Shown here piece after piece: positions 1 through 9,753 of a stretch of 64,000 bases of DNA (the stretch's first letter is position 1; every line of letters starts with the position of its first letter). A model generated the notes under the pieces. That model did no database searches. It was not told the DNA's origin and was given only the letters and a program-made list of their open reading frames with translations. A program made the position numbers and the translations under genes. The stretch is taken from the NCBI GenBank assembly GCA_947476255.1, contig CANJPY010000001.1, positions 53,768 through 117,767 of the forward strand, written 5' to 3'. This DNA is from Chthoniobacteraceae bacterium (GTDB lineage Bacteria > Verrucomicrobiota > Verrucomicrobiia > Chthoniobacterales > Chthoniobacteraceae).

Positions 1-1
1 G

Positions 2-115
2 ATCAAGTTGAAGATGGACATGATGCTCGAAGGCTACCGGCCGAAACGTGTGGTCCGGTTCTATCCGGCGACGTGGAAGGTCATCGCGCTGCCCAAAGAA
101 GAACAGGGTTTTTAG
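2..115 (+). CDS. C-terminal end of a CDS truncated by the window edge, unknown product
   Basis: Open frame from base 2 to TAG at 113-115: IKLKMDMMLEGYRPKRVVRFYPATWKVIALPKEEQGF*. Confidence 0.5.
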   Translation: MKLKMDMMLEGYRPKRVVRFYPATWKVIALPKEEQGF

Positions 116-162
116 CGACCCCTTTTTCCGCTCGGCAAGCGCTCCAATGACGCCGTGTGAAT

Positions 163-1107
163 TCAGCGTTCATTGGGAATGATCTGTGTATAAATCAACC
201 GGTGGTCACTGGCTTTGCGCCATTGCGGGGACTGGCTGATATACGCCCTTCCTGTCGCAAGTTCGGGGCGCAAGGCTCGGTTCACCATCAGGTAATCAAT
301 GCGCGAGTAGACATCGGTAAAATAGCGGTAGTGTGTCCAGCGGTCTCCCGCGGCATCCTCGGCGGGAAGATCGGTGAGGCTGTTCAGCCCCCCGCGCATT
401 CCAAGCACTCCACGCACGGAAGGCTCTTCCTTGGTTTCATTGAAGTCTCCATAAACAAGCAGGTTCACATTTGGGTTTTCACGGATGATCCCGTCCACAA
501 GGGAACGCAAGGCAAGCGCCTCCATCCGGCGCAACAGAGCTTCTCCAGCAGGTGAGGGCAATTTGCTCTTCAAGTGCACCCCAACCAATCTGAGAACGTA
601 TTGAGGGTTAATTTGAACGCTCACGTCCAGAAAACCGCGCCTCACCAATTCTGGAACCCCATTGAGTTCAAACGAAACTTTGGGCAGGGACTGCCGCCTT
701 GCAAATGGAAACCGGCTTAACAAAGCCACGTGCCGCTCGGGATCCGGACCATCGACATACTCGACATAGGGCAAGCGCGCACCGCGCTTTTCCAAGCGTA
801 CACGCAAATCCTCAAGCGCCTCGGGAGAGCCAACTTCACAAAGCCCCAAGATGTCAGGGTGAACACCTGCGGCGACATCAGCCACGGCGTCTCTGGCACC
901 CGTTGTTTTAATCCGGGTCCGCTCGGCACCCGTAAGAGTATAGTTTTCAATATTATATGAGGCAACAACGACCGGCGCCGATGCCTGAAGCTGGCCTGGC
1001 TCTGACGCAGCCAAAAGCCAAGAAGCCAGAATGAGGGCACAAAAAAGCCCGCCTTGAGGGGCGGGCTTTTTTTTACCGGCTGGACCGGAGTAACCAGAAG
1101 AATCCAT
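163..1107 (-). CDS. Endonuclease/exonuclease/phosphatase (DNase I-like) family protein, probably secreted
   Basis: ORF with VASYNIENY, GLCEVGS, LVGVHLKSKL, YGDFNETKEEPS, RIDYLMVN and SDHRLIY motifs; hydrophobic signal-like segment FCALILASWLLA. Confidence 0.85.
   Translation of the reverse strand: MDSSGYSGPAGKKKPAPQGGLFCALILASWLLAASEPGQLQASAPVVVASYNIENYTLTGAERTRIKTTGARDAVADVAAGVHPDILGLCEVGSPEALEDLRVRLEKRGARLPYVEYVDGPDPERHVALLSRFPFARRQSLPKVSFELNGVPELVRRGFLDVSVQINPQYVLRLVGVHLKSKLPSPAGEALLRRMEALALRSLVDGIIRENPNVNLLVYGDFNETKEEPSVRGVLGMRGGLNSLTDLPAEDAAGDRWTHYRYFTDVYSRIDYLMVNRALRPELATGRAYISQSPQWRKASDHRLIYTQIIPNER
1047..1074. terminator. Rho-independent terminator-like hairpin with U-tracts on both sides
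   Basis: aaaaaaGCCCGCC-ttgagg-GGCGGGCtttttttt; lies just downstream of tatA on the minus strand. Confidence 0.75.
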
Positions 1108-1155
1108 GTGAAGACGCAGGACTCGAAGTCCGGGAGCTTCCTGACGCAGTGTGCT

Positions 1156-1569
1156 CTAAGCGTGAGGCTGGGAGCCAGTCACAGTCCCAGCCGTCACTGG
1201 AGCGGATGCGGGAACTGCTGGAGCGGGCGCTGTGGCTGCAGGAACCGGCTCGTAAGGAGCGGTCGCAGGCGGCACCGGTGCTGACGGCGCTGCCGGGCTG
1301 GCGGCCACAGCCGAAACCGGAGCGGCGGCGGCAGGCGCGGGCGGCAATCCGTGCTCAACGGGAGCGTGATAAACAGGGTTTTCCACGTGGGCAGCGCGAT
1401 GGATTTCCGAGTTCATATCCTCTTTTGCTTTTGCAAATTCGCGCACAGCCTGACCCAACCCTTTGGCAAGTTCAGGTAGTTTCTTGGCGCCAAACATAAT
1501 AAGCACAATCAGGAAGATAATGAGCATATCGGGTCCGGCTAGGTTGGGGAGGAGGGCAAGAGTGTTCAT
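1156..1569 (-). CDS. tatA: Sec-independent (twin-arginine) translocase TatA/TatE-type subunit with Pro/Ala-rich tail
   Basis: MLIIFLIVLIMFGAKKLPELAKGLGQAVREFAKAKED: TM helix, FGAKKLPEL and amphipathic helix typical of TatA. Confidence 0.92.
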   Translation of the reverse strand: MNTLALLPNLAGPDMLIIFLIVLIMFGAKKLPELAKGLGQAVREFAKAKEDMNSEIHRAAHVENPVYHAPVEHGLPPAPAAAAPVSAVAASPAAPSAPVPPATAPYEPVPAATAPAPAVPASAPVTAGTVTGSQPHA

Positions 1570-1734
1570 AGGTTACTTGGCTCTACAGTAGCACCGCAGA
1601 ACTGTGGTTGCAACGCACGATCCTAACACGTCCCCTTCTCTTAGCAAGAGATTGAATCCATCGCTCCCGCTCTCTGAAAAAATCTCTCCTCCCTCTCCCA
1701 ATGCCGGCGCACAGGCCGATCCATTCGGCCCAAA

Positions 1735-2277
1735 CTACGCATGGAATACTTTCTGAACAGGCAGATCGTGCTTCTCCAACGGAAGCGCCTCCAGCACTTG
1801 GAACGCAAAACACACACCCATACGCTTCGTCCCAGCTCCCGCTTCAGCCAGAACGCGGTCATAGTACCCGCCTCCCCGACCCAGACGCCGTCCCGCCAAA
1901 GTGAAGGCGAGTCCGGGCACCAAGAGCAAATCGATCTCCCCCAAGGGCACGGGAATTCCCTCCTCGGGCTCGTATAACCGCCGCAACCCGTCTGTTTTGC
2001 TCGGCTGCAGGGTGCGCGGATCGGATACCTCGTGCCAAACAAGCCTGTCGCCAGCAATGCGCGGAAAGGTAAAGCGCCTGTGTTTTTCTGCCATCAGAGC
2101 GAGCAGATCCGGCTCCTCCGGCAGGGGACAAAATAGACCCACCGTGCGGGAGGCCTCCCAAAAGCGGGCTTTTTGAAGCTGCTCGCAAATGGCTTCAGAG
2201 CGCGACTTTAAGCTGGCCGCTTCGATCCGTAAGCGGGCTCGCATCTCTCGGCGCAAGGGTTCTTTCAAGTCCTTCAT
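1735..2277 (-). CDS. 5-formyltetrahydrofolate cyclo-ligase
   Basis: LLLVPGLAFTLAGRRLGRGGGYYDRVLAE signature; start set at MKDLKEPLRREMR inside the longer ORF (2340). Confidence 0.9.
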   Translation of the reverse strand: MKDLKEPLRREMRARLRIEAASLKSRSEAICEQLQKARFWEASRTVGLFCPLPEEPDLLALMAEKHRRFTFPRIAGDRLVWHEVSDPRTLQPSKTDGLRRLYEPEEGIPVPLGEIDLLLVPGLAFTLAGRRLGRGGGYYDRVLAEAGAGTKRMGVCFAFQVLEALPLEKHDLPVQKVFHA

Positions 2278-2312
2278 CTGTTGAAAAGAAAATAACCAAA
2301 GCGCTCCAAACC

Positions 2313-3320
2313 CTAGCTCAGCAGCGCTTTGAGAGCGCACTTCAAAACTGTACCCCGTGTCACGCGCAGGCGATGGCCCGTTTCAAGCGGAGGATTGCGG
2401 CGCAACAGGGCAAGGGTCTCGACCCCCAAAAGCCGGGGCAAGGCCACGCTAAAACGCAAGCGCCGCCCTCGAATGCCTTTGGTGTAGGCCGCGCCAGCCT
2501 CAAGCCAGACCTCGGCTTGCATCAGCCAGTGTTCAAACACTGGACGCGCTTTTGTGGGATTCTCCAGAAGATCGGACACCTTGAGCTTCGCCTCCTGCAA
2601 AGCCTCCAAAGGCAGGTAACAACGGCCCATGCGCAAATCTTCAGGCAGATCGCGGAGAATGTTTACAAGCTGCAGTCCCTGGCCGAAAATCCGTCCAAGT
2701 TCAATGAGTTCCGCCGTTTGGAGCCGCGAGAAGCCCGGGGTCTGGAGAGCACAAATGCGCGTCCAAAACTCCCCCACACACCCGGCAACCGCGTAGGTAT
2801 ATGCCACCGTATCCTCGGCCCGAGGAAGAGCCTGTGGAGCCGAAGCCGAGGCATAGCCAAACCGCACCAGATCGCCTCGTTGCCCTCCCGTGATCGTACG
2901 GAGCACGGACAGAACTTCTTCTCGCAGTGGCGCCTGCAACCGCGCGAAGCAGCCCACAAGCTCCTCTGCTTTTCGAAGCAGCGCCGCTTCAGCCGGGTTT
3001 GGGCATTGAATTTCCGCTAGCAACGCTGTGAGTGAATCACTGCCACACTCACTGCCACACTCATTCTCATGGGCGCTCTCGAGTGCTTGCATCAGTGCGT
3101 CCAACGCCTCCAACCGCACTCCCAATGCTGCATCGGAAGCGTCTGCGAGAGTATCGCTTGTTCTTGCCAAAAGATAAGCCAGCCCAAGAGGCTCCCTGAC
3201 TCCCTCAGGCAAAAACCGAAGAGAAAGGTAAAAGGAACGGGACACCGTTTTTAGAAGCGGCCCAAACTGAGACTCAGGTTGCGACGCAGACACGCGGTCC
3301 TGCGTGGACCCCCGCTTCAC
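2313..3320 (-). CDS. Squalene/phytoene synthase family protein
   Basis: SRSFYLSLRFLPEGVREPLGLAYLLARTSDTLAD, YAVAGCVGEFWTRI, GLQLVNILRDLPEDLRMGRCYLP. Confidence 0.88.
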   Translation of the reverse strand: MKRGSTQDRVSASQPESQFGPLLKTVSRSFYLSLRFLPEGVREPLGLAYLLARTSDTLADASDAALGVRLEALDALMQALESAHENECGSECGSDSLTALLAEIQCPNPAEAALLRKAEELVGCFARLQAPLREEVLSVLRTITGGQRGDLVRFGYASASAPQALPRAEDTVAYTYAVAGCVGEFWTRICALQTPGFSRLQTAELIELGRIFGQGLQLVNILRDLPEDLRMGRCYLPLEALQEAKLKVSDLLENPTKARPVFEHWLMQAEVWLEAGAAYTKGIRGRRLRFSVALPRLLGVETLALLRRNPPLETGHRLRVTRGTVLKCALKALLS

Positions 3321-3859
3321 AGGCCCAAGTCCTGCAAAAGGTCACGGTCTACGCGGCCCGTCACCGGAAGACCGCGGTCCACTTGATACGCACGAATCGC
3401 GTTGCGCGTTCCGGGGCCATTCATGCCATCCACCCGACCTCTGTAGTATCCAAGGCGGCGGAGATTTTCCTGAACTTGGAGGAGTCTGGTGTCCACCATC
3501 GGCACCGGTGGTGGCGGGGGGGAAGTATACTCGTAATTGGACGGCGGGACTGAATTGCCGTAATAAACTGGAGGCGTGGTGTAAACAACAGGTGGCGGAC
3601 CGTACACAACCGGCGGAGGTGTGACATAAACGGGCCCGCCGTAGGACCGGTAAGCAGGATAATAACCTCTGGGCCCGTAGTAATAAGGACCAGGTCCGGT
3701 AGAAATAGAGACTCCAATACTGGTGCTGGGCCGCGCACGATACGATGAATTTCGCCACCGCATGGCGTGTGAACCATCCTGCTCAGCACACCAAGCGGAG
3801 GAAAGCGTACTCAAAAAAAGAAGGGCCGGTACTATCGCTTTGGGAAATAGCGCTCTCAT
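3317..3859 (-). CDS. Secreted Tyr/Pro-rich protein with C-terminal PG_binding_1 domain
   Basis: C-terminus VQENLRRLGYYRGRVDGMNGPGTRNAIRAYQVDRGLPVTGRVD; start proposed at MRALFPKAIVPALLFL; overlaps the next gene start by 4 bp. Confidence 0.75.
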   Translation of the reverse strand: MRALFPKAIVPALLFLSTLSSAWCAEQDGSHAMRWRNSSYRARPSTSIGVSISTGPGPYYYGPRGYYPAYRSYGGPVYVTPPPVVYGPPPVVYTTPPVYYGNSVPPSNYEYTSPPPPPVPMVDTRLLQVQENLRRLGYYRGRVDGMNGPGTRNAIRAYQVDRGLPVTGRVDRDLLQDLGL

Positions 3860-3945
3860 AGAGGAGTGGGTAGTGATTGCTGGGGTTTCCATTCTAGTGC
3901 CTTAAACTCTGCTAACTCTACGCAAACGAAAGCAGAAAAACGGAA

Positions 3946-5700
3946 CTATTTCAAAGGGATCTGCACCACCCCACAATTCGTGCCGGCGGTCACTTTCTCG
4001 AGCCACGCAGCAGCCCCCCGTCCCAGGGGCGGACAAATCCACTGCGGCATCACGGGAGAGTTGCGTCCGAGACGCCGCAGCGCGGCCCGGATGCCGGCTC
4101 CCGCCTGAGCTGCAGTCTCCCCCTGGCGAAGCGTCGGCAAACCGTCCGAAAACAGGCATACCGTGTCCCGGCGCGTGGCACGGCCAGCGCCGACGGCGCG
4201 GCTGAGATTCCGGACCGCCTCCGCAATGGGGCTCCCGCCCGCAGCGTTGGGGAGGTTGGCGAGTCGCTCAAAAGCTCCACCGGCTGTGGAGTTTCTTAAG
4301 AGCCAGCTTATTTTGTGATCGTGAATCAACAGCAGCGATACCCTTTTGGCCTGCAGGGCGATGCCAGCCAGTATCCCACGCGCCTGCTCCAAAAAAGCGG
4401 CGGCACCCGTGGACCGGCTGGCATCCAGAAGCGCCCACAAGCGACGCACAGGCTGCGTCGAATTCCGCACCCAGCTCCAGCCAGAGGCGCCCGGTTTCCA
4501 GCCCTGTTTCACCGACTGTAGAAGCGATGCCTGCCACAGCACCGGCCCAACGGAAAGACGGCACGTTTTAAACCGGGACGTCACCTTCATGGAAGCGGTC
4601 TGGTGCCGTCCACCAAAGACCGGCTCGGGCAGGGAAAGAATTCGGGGTTTTTGCATAGAAAGCAGCGGGATAGGAGTGGGGTGTGCGGCTTTGGGTGTCA
4701 GGCCCTTTAATGGCGCAGCGGTTGGTGTGGAGGGAGCCGCGGAACCCGGTTTTCCCTCGGTGGAACAGTCTGGCTTCCGCGCGGAAGGGGAGGGCGGCGG
4801 CCTTGATGCAGGAGCCGAGGGAGGCCCGGGGGGCGCGGAAGCCCCTGCGGTGGAACGATGGCCAAGACAGAGGCGCCAAGCCTCCTCCATGTCCTCCTGC
4901 GATGCCGCATCCGAGCCCCGCAAAGCCGCAGCTGCACGCGCAGTACGCAGCACAGCTAATTCGGCACGCATCCCCTCCAATCCTTCCTCGTGGGCGCGCT
5001 TCGCGAGATCAAAACGCAGCACCTCTGCCACTTTGACCTCCAGGAGCCGTTTCCGCGCGTTTTGCAACTGTTCGTTCAAGAGCGCTGTTGGCGCCGCCCA
5101 CGCTTGCTGAAACGCTTCGGGATCATCTTCAAAGGCCAGGCGTCTCCTTCCAATTTCGACACGCTCCTCAGCCGAAAACGACCCGGAAATTTGAATCCCA
5201 TGCGCAAACCGGTCAGACAGTTGAGGGCGCAAGTCTCCCTCTTCCGGATTCATCGTGCCGATCAAAATATACTGGGAACGATGTGTTTGAGACAGACCGT
5301 CCCTTTCTTGGCGATGGACGCCAGAGGCCGCGGAATCTAGTAAAAGATCAGACACCGAGTCCGGCAGGAGATTGATTTCGTCGATGTAAAGCACTCCACC
5401 GTCCGCCATTTCAAGCAAACCCGCCTGGGAAATCCAAGCACCTGTCCGCACGAGAGATTCTCCGTGAACCGCCCCCAAAAGCCGGTCTTCGCTCACCCCC
5501 AGGGGCACTTCGACAAACGGAGCCGGCCGCGATTGGAGCGTTGGAAGCAAAGCCGCAAATCCCCGGGCGAGCGTGCTCTTCGCACAACCGCGATGGCCAA
5601 GAAGCAACGTGCCACCGATTCGCGGATCCACGGCATGCAACAGGAGGGAACGCTTGGCGCGTTCCATTCCCACAACCGCGGTGAAAGGATAAAGAAACAT
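3946..5700 (-). CDS. Magnesium-chelatase-like protein, AAA+ (BchI-like) fused to vWA (BchD-like) region
   Basis: FTAVVGMERAKRSLLLHAVDPRIGGTLLLGHRGCAKSTLARGFAALLP, GVLYIDEINLLPDSVSDLLLDSAASG, GTMNPEEGDLRPQLSDRF; C-terminal vWA-like ALLDASRSTGAA; start at MFLYPF. Confidence 0.88.
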   Translation of the reverse strand: MFLYPFTAVVGMERAKRSLLLHAVDPRIGGTLLLGHRGCAKSTLARGFAALLPTLQSRPAPFVEVPLGVSEDRLLGAVHGESLVRTGAWISQAGLLEMADGGVLYIDEINLLPDSVSDLLLDSAASGVHRQERDGLSQTHRSQYILIGTMNPEEGDLRPQLSDRFAHGIQISGSFSAEERVEIGRRRLAFEDDPEAFQQAWAAPTALLNEQLQNARKRLLEVKVAEVLRFDLAKRAHEEGLEGMRAELAVLRTARAAAALRGSDAASQEDMEEAWRLCLGHRSTAGASAPPGPPSAPASRPPPSPSARKPDCSTEGKPGSAAPSTPTAAPLKGLTPKAAHPTPIPLLSMQKPRILSLPEPVFGGRHQTASMKVTSRFKTCRLSVGPVLWQASLLQSVKQGWKPGASGWSWVRNSTQPVRRLWALLDASRSTGAAAFLEQARGILAGIALQAKRVSLLLIHDHKISWLLRNSTAGGAFERLANLPNAAGGSPIAEAVRNLSRAVGAGRATRRDTVCLFSDGLPTLRQGETAAQAGAGIRAALRRLGRNSPVMPQWICPPLGRGAAAWLEKVTAGTNCGVVQIPLK

Positions 5701-5897
5701 GGGGTGGCGAAGGAGCCAGTGTGGCGGACAACGCGCGCTCGTGGCAACGCTACAACAACAGCGCCCAAGCGGCGAGGAAACACCCCAACGCTCTTTTCCA
5801 TCCCCCTTCCCCCCCAACTTACGCCTCTTTCTCTGAATTTTAAGGCGTTCAAATCTAACAGAACGGCATGGGAGCCGATTATTACTTACGCGAACTC

Positions 5898-6311
5898 ATG
5901 GGCAGATTTTTTTTCATCCTTGGTGCGGTGGTTTGGCTGCAGCTCCCAGCCGCAGTAGTGGCCCTCCCAAGCCAACCGGCAAAGGCGTGGACTCTGGCAG
6001 ATTTTGGCGGCGTTTTATCCGTTGGTCTGGAAGGACATCGTAACTTTGGCAACGGCAGGAGTCTATTTAAGGGCCAGTGCGCCTCCTGCCATCAAATGGG
6101 AGCCTTGGGGGGAGGCCCAGCGCGCGATCTGAGCAAACGCTCGCTCACGTACGCACCGGAAGAATTGCTCGGCCACATTCTTTCCATGGAGAACCACCCG
6201 CAAAAAAAGAACGCCTTGCTGGAGAATTTCTCTCAGGGCGACGTACTTGATCTGCTCGCTTTTATTCTTTCGGGCGCAGATGCTCAGAGTCCGTTTTTCT
6301 TTCACCCCTAA
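5898..6311 (+). CDS. Small secreted c-type cytochrome
   Basis: Signal peptide MGRFFFILGAVVWLQLPAAVVA and heme motif GQCASCHQMG. Confidence 0.8.
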   Translation: MGRFFFILGAVVWLQLPAAVVALPSQPAKAWTLADFGGVLSVGLEGHRNFGNGRSLFKGQCASCHQMGALGGGPARDLSKRSLTYAPEELLGHILSMENHPQKKNALLENFSQGDVLDLLAFILSGADAQSPFFFHP

Positions 6312-6313
6312 AC

Positions 6314-7675
6314 ATGCGCGCCCGACTTTTATCGCAGACCTTCCCTCTCCTGCTGCTTCTGTGCTCGGGAGGAGCATGGGCGGAAACACAACCGGCTTCT
6401 AAACCGGCGGCCGCGCCTGCGTCTTCGTCATCGAGCACACTCATGACACTCGAGCACGCGTATGACATCGCAGCGGCCTCGGACCAAACCCTGCGCATCG
6501 CATATCTCGCCGTCCGGCAGGCAGAACTGCTCCCCCTGAGTGCGCTTACCAAGATCACGCCCCGGCTCAATGGTTCCTTGGGATACGACCGCAGCTCCAG
6601 TAGTTTTACGAGTCCAGATAGCCAAGGGAGGCATCGTGGCATCGCTTCGAGCGATCTGACGCTTCAACTTCCACTTTTGGATTTGACCGTCTTTCCGGCT
6701 CACCGGAAGGGAAAACTCGCCGTCGAATCGAGCCGGCTTGGACGCAAATTCACGATTCGCGAGACGCTGTTTGGCGTGGCTAAAGCGTATTTTGAAGTGT
6801 TGAAGGGCGAACGCGTTGTAGCTGTCAATCAGCAGTCCTTGGATCTGGCGCAGGAACAGGAAAATCTTGCTCAAAAACGTTCGGATGTCGGTGAGGTGAC
6901 TCGCTCTGACGTCCTGCGGGCGAAGGTGAGCGTTGAAACGGCTCGACGGGCGTTGATTACGTCCCAAAACGACCTCGAATTTCAACGCAACACGCTGCTC
7001 AACATCTTAAACCTGTCTCCAACCGTGACACTTCGGCTTGCTGAACCACTCCCCTACAAACGTGATGTGCCTGAATTTGGCCCTCTGCTTGCCAAGGCTT
7101 ATGATCGCCGGGAAGATCTCAGGGAGCGCGCGCTCGCGGTACAACAGGCCGAGATGCACCGAGAGGAGGTGCGTGCAAAAATGGCGCCCACTATTGTGGC
7201 ACAGGGCGGACCAAGCATAGACCGCTCCTCGGGCGAAGGGACCGGAGGAAGACAGAGTACTTGGGAAGGTCGAGTCGCGGTTCAATTTCCGCTGTTTACC
7301 GGAGGCCAGAGGGAACTGGATATTGTGGGAGCGGGGTATGAAATCCAACAGGCCACTCTCGAGAAAGAAAGGCTCACCAAAACCATTGAATCGGACGTCA
7401 AACTGGCTTGGCTAAACGTACAGACTCTTGAAGGCTCCCTGAGCGCTGTCCGTGCCCAAGTCCAAGCGGCCGAACAGGGATATAAAGACCTTCAAAACCA
7501 ATACAGCGCCGGCACCGCCAAGAGCGTCGACGTACTCTCTGCACTCAAGGATTTAAGCGGTGCGCGCGCGGATCTGGCGACGCTCTCTCTCGACTACCAA
7601 GTGGCACTGCGCGCGCTAGAGCAGGTGAGCGGCACGTTTCAAGACCTTCGAGTCCGCCAGCTCACGGAAAAGTAA
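6314..7675 (+). CDS. TolC family outer-membrane efflux protein
   Basis: Signal peptide, then two repeated helical halves (VAKAYFEVLKGERVVAVNQQSLDLAQEQ..., VKLAWLNVQTLEGSLSAVRAQVQAAEQGYKDLQNQYSAGTAKSVDVLSALKDL). Confidence 0.9.
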   Translation: MRARLLSQTFPLLLLLCSGGAWAETQPASKPAAAPASSSSSTLMTLEHAYDIAAASDQTLRIAYLAVRQAELLPLSALTKITPRLNGSLGYDRSSSSFTSPDSQGRHRGIASSDLTLQLPLLDLTVFPAHRKGKLAVESSRLGRKFTIRETLFGVAKAYFEVLKGERVVAVNQQSLDLAQEQENLAQKRSDVGEVTRSDVLRAKVSVETARRALITSQNDLEFQRNTLLNILNLSPTVTLRLAEPLPYKRDVPEFGPLLAKAYDRREDLRERALAVQQAEMHREEVRAKMAPTIVAQGGPSIDRSSGEGTGGRQSTWEGRVAVQFPLFTGGQRELDIVGAGYEIQQATLEKERLTKTIESDVKLAWLNVQTLEGSLSAVRAQVQAAEQGYKDLQNQYSAGTAKSVDVLSALKDLSGARADLATLSLDYQVALRALEQVSGTFQDLRVRQLTEK

Positions 7676-7702
7676 GCCTTCAGGGCCGGCTGTAATACCT
7701 TC

Positions 7703-8881
7703 ATGAAAAAGCTGTTGCTTCTGCTCATTTTACTGGGCGCCGCAGGTGGCGGATGGTGGTATTTCAACAACCGCAAGCCAGAGCTTCCTGTTTACACGAC
7801 GGAAACCCTCTACAAGGGCGACATCACCCAAATCGTCACGGCCACGGGCACGCTCAAGCCTGTGATTAATGTCACCGTTGGCTGTCAGATTTCGGGGACG
7901 ATCCAACAGCTGCTTGCTGACTTTAATTCCAAAGTCAAAGAAGGGGACATCATCGCGAAACTTGATCCTGCGACTTATCAAGCGGTGCTGCGGCAGGCGC
8001 AGGGTGAGCTTGCAAATGCCCAAGCCACCCTCGAGTTGGCGGAAACAACGGCCCGACGAAAAGAGGAACTCGTGAAACAAAACGCCGCCACCAAGGCGGA
8101 TATGGACTCCGCTGTGGCGGGTCTCCACCAGGCGCAAGCCGGAGTCACGATCCGCGAGGGTGCTCTCCAAAAGGCCCAGGTGGATCTGGACCGTTGCACC
8201 ATCTATTCGCCCATCGACGGGACCGTCATCTCTCGCAGCGTGGACGTCGGACAAACCGTCGCCGCTTCCCTGAGCGCACCGAACCTTTTCACCATCGCCA
8301 ACGACATGACCAGCATGCAGATAGAAGCTGCAGTTTCCGAGGCGGATATTGGTACCGTAGCAGAGGGACAAACCGTGGAGTTCACGGTTGATGCCTTTCC
8401 CTACTCTCCCTTCAGCGGCGTTGTGGAGCAGATTCGTAATTCTCCGGTCACGGTTCAAAGCGTTGTCACGTATTCGGTTTTAGTGCGCGTGAAAAACAAC
8501 GAACTGAAACTAAAACCCGGGATGACTGCCAACGTTTCCATTACCGTGGCGCAGCGCAAAGACATTCTACGCGTGCCAAACTCCGCGCTGCGTTTCAAAC
8601 TTCCCGACCCCGCCCCGACCAACGGCGCCGAAAGGCCCAAAACGGGCGGCAAACCCAAAGGCTTCAAGCCTGAGCGCAAAGTACACCTGCTCAGGGCCGG
8701 CGAGATAAAACCCGTGCCCGCGCCGGTGAAACTTGGCATAGCAGACGGTCTTTTTACCGAGGTGCTTAGCGGGGTTGCCGAAGGCGATGTGGTTGTCACG
8801 AGCCTCAAGAATCCACCACCGGCCAATGCCGTAAAGCCTCCCGCCAACCCATTAGGAGCGCCCTCAATGCGGACACGCTAG
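7703..8881 (+). CDS. Efflux periplasmic adaptor (MacA/HlyD type)
   Basis: TATGTLKPVINVTVGCQISGTIQQLLADFNSKVKEGDIIAKLDPATYQA and DRCTIYSPIDGTVISRSVDVGQTVAASLSAP. Confidence 0.92.
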   Translation: MKKLLLLLILLGAAGGGWWYFNNRKPELPVYTTETLYKGDITQIVTATGTLKPVINVTVGCQISGTIQQLLADFNSKVKEGDIIAKLDPATYQAVLRQAQGELANAQATLELAETTARRKEELVKQNAATKADMDSAVAGLHQAQAGVTIREGALQKAQVDLDRCTIYSPIDGTVISRSVDVGQTVAASLSAPNLFTIANDMTSMQIEAAVSEADIGTVAEGQTVEFTVDAFPYSPFSGVVEQIRNSPVTVQSVVTYSVLVRVKNNELKLKPGMTANVSITVAQRKDILRVPNSALRFKLPDPAPTNGAERPKTGGKPKGFKPERKVHLLRAGEIKPVPAPVKLGIADGLFTEVLSGVAEGDVVVTSLKNPPPANAVKPPANPLGAPSMRTR

Positions 8882-8907
8882 ACGACCGCCCTCGAGTTTG
8901 CGTTATC

Positions 8908-9714
8908 ATGGACGCCGCCGCAGAATCGGTCTTCTCCCAAACGCCCACTGTCCAGACTTCCATGCCCCCCGTCATTTATCTCGATCACGTGTGGAAGACC
9001 TACCGGACGGCGGATGTGGAATTGCACGCAGTCCGCGACGTTTCGCTCACGATTGAGAAGGGCGAATTTGTGGCGATCATGGGTTCCAGTGGTTCGGGCA
9101 AGTCGACGATGATGAATATTTTAGGCTGTCTGGACCGGCCGACGCAGGGGCACTATTTTTTGGATGGCACAGATGTTTCCACCCTCGACCGCGACGGCTT
9201 GGCTGACATACGGAATCAAAAAATCGGCTTCGTTTTTCAAGGGTTCAATCTTCTCACCCGGACATCTGCGGCTGAGAACGTCGAACTGCCGATGATGTAT
9301 GCCCGCAAATCTCTGGGTTCAAAAGAAATGCGGCGCCGGGCGCTCGAGGCGCTCGACATGGTGGGCCTCTCGCAGAGGGCGGACCACCATCCCAACCAGC
9401 TCTCCGGCGGGCAGCAGCAGCGCGTTGCCATTGCGCGGGCGCTGGTGAATCAACCGGCGTTACTCCTTGCCGACGAACCTACGGGCAACCTCGACACCAA
9501 AACATCCGTTGAAATCATGGAGGTCTTCCAAACGCTGAATGATCAGGGCATCACCATTGTCATGGTCACCCACGAGCACGATATTGCGCAGTACAACAAA
9601 CGCTGTCTGGTCATGCGCGACGGTGTAGTGCGCAGCGATGGCCCTGTGGTCGACCGGTTTAGCGCCCGCACACAACGCGAGGCACTCGCCGCAACCGGTG
9701 GCGCGCCCGCCTGA
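8908..9714 (+). CDS. ABC transporter ATP-binding protein (MacB/LolD type)
   Basis: Walker A GSSGSGKS, signature LSGGQQQRVAIARALVNQPALLLADEPTGNLD. Confidence 0.93.
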   Translation: MDAAAESVFSQTPTVQTSMPPVIYLDHVWKTYRTADVELHAVRDVSLTIEKGEFVAIMGSSGSGKSTMMNILGCLDRPTQGHYFLDGTDVSTLDRDGLADIRNQKIGFVFQGFNLLTRTSAAENVELPMMYARKSLGSKEMRRRALEALDMVGLSQRADHHPNQLSGGQQQRVAIARALVNQPALLLADEPTGNLDTKTSVEIMEVFQTLNDQGITIVMVTHEHDIAQYNKRCLVMRDGVVRSDGPVVDRFSARTQREALAATGGAPA

Positions 9715-9753
9715 GGCCGGCAACGGCTGACGCCCACGAACGCCATTCTCTTC

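Noticed and set aside
1570-1734. Possible 6S RNA between tatA and the 5-FCL gene (ssrS-ygfA style linkage)
   Set aside because: No convincing long hairpin with a central bubble was seen; would need an Infernal search.
4346-5110. 254-aa plus-strand ORF
   Set aside because: Antisense to the Mg-chelatase-like gene; no known motif.
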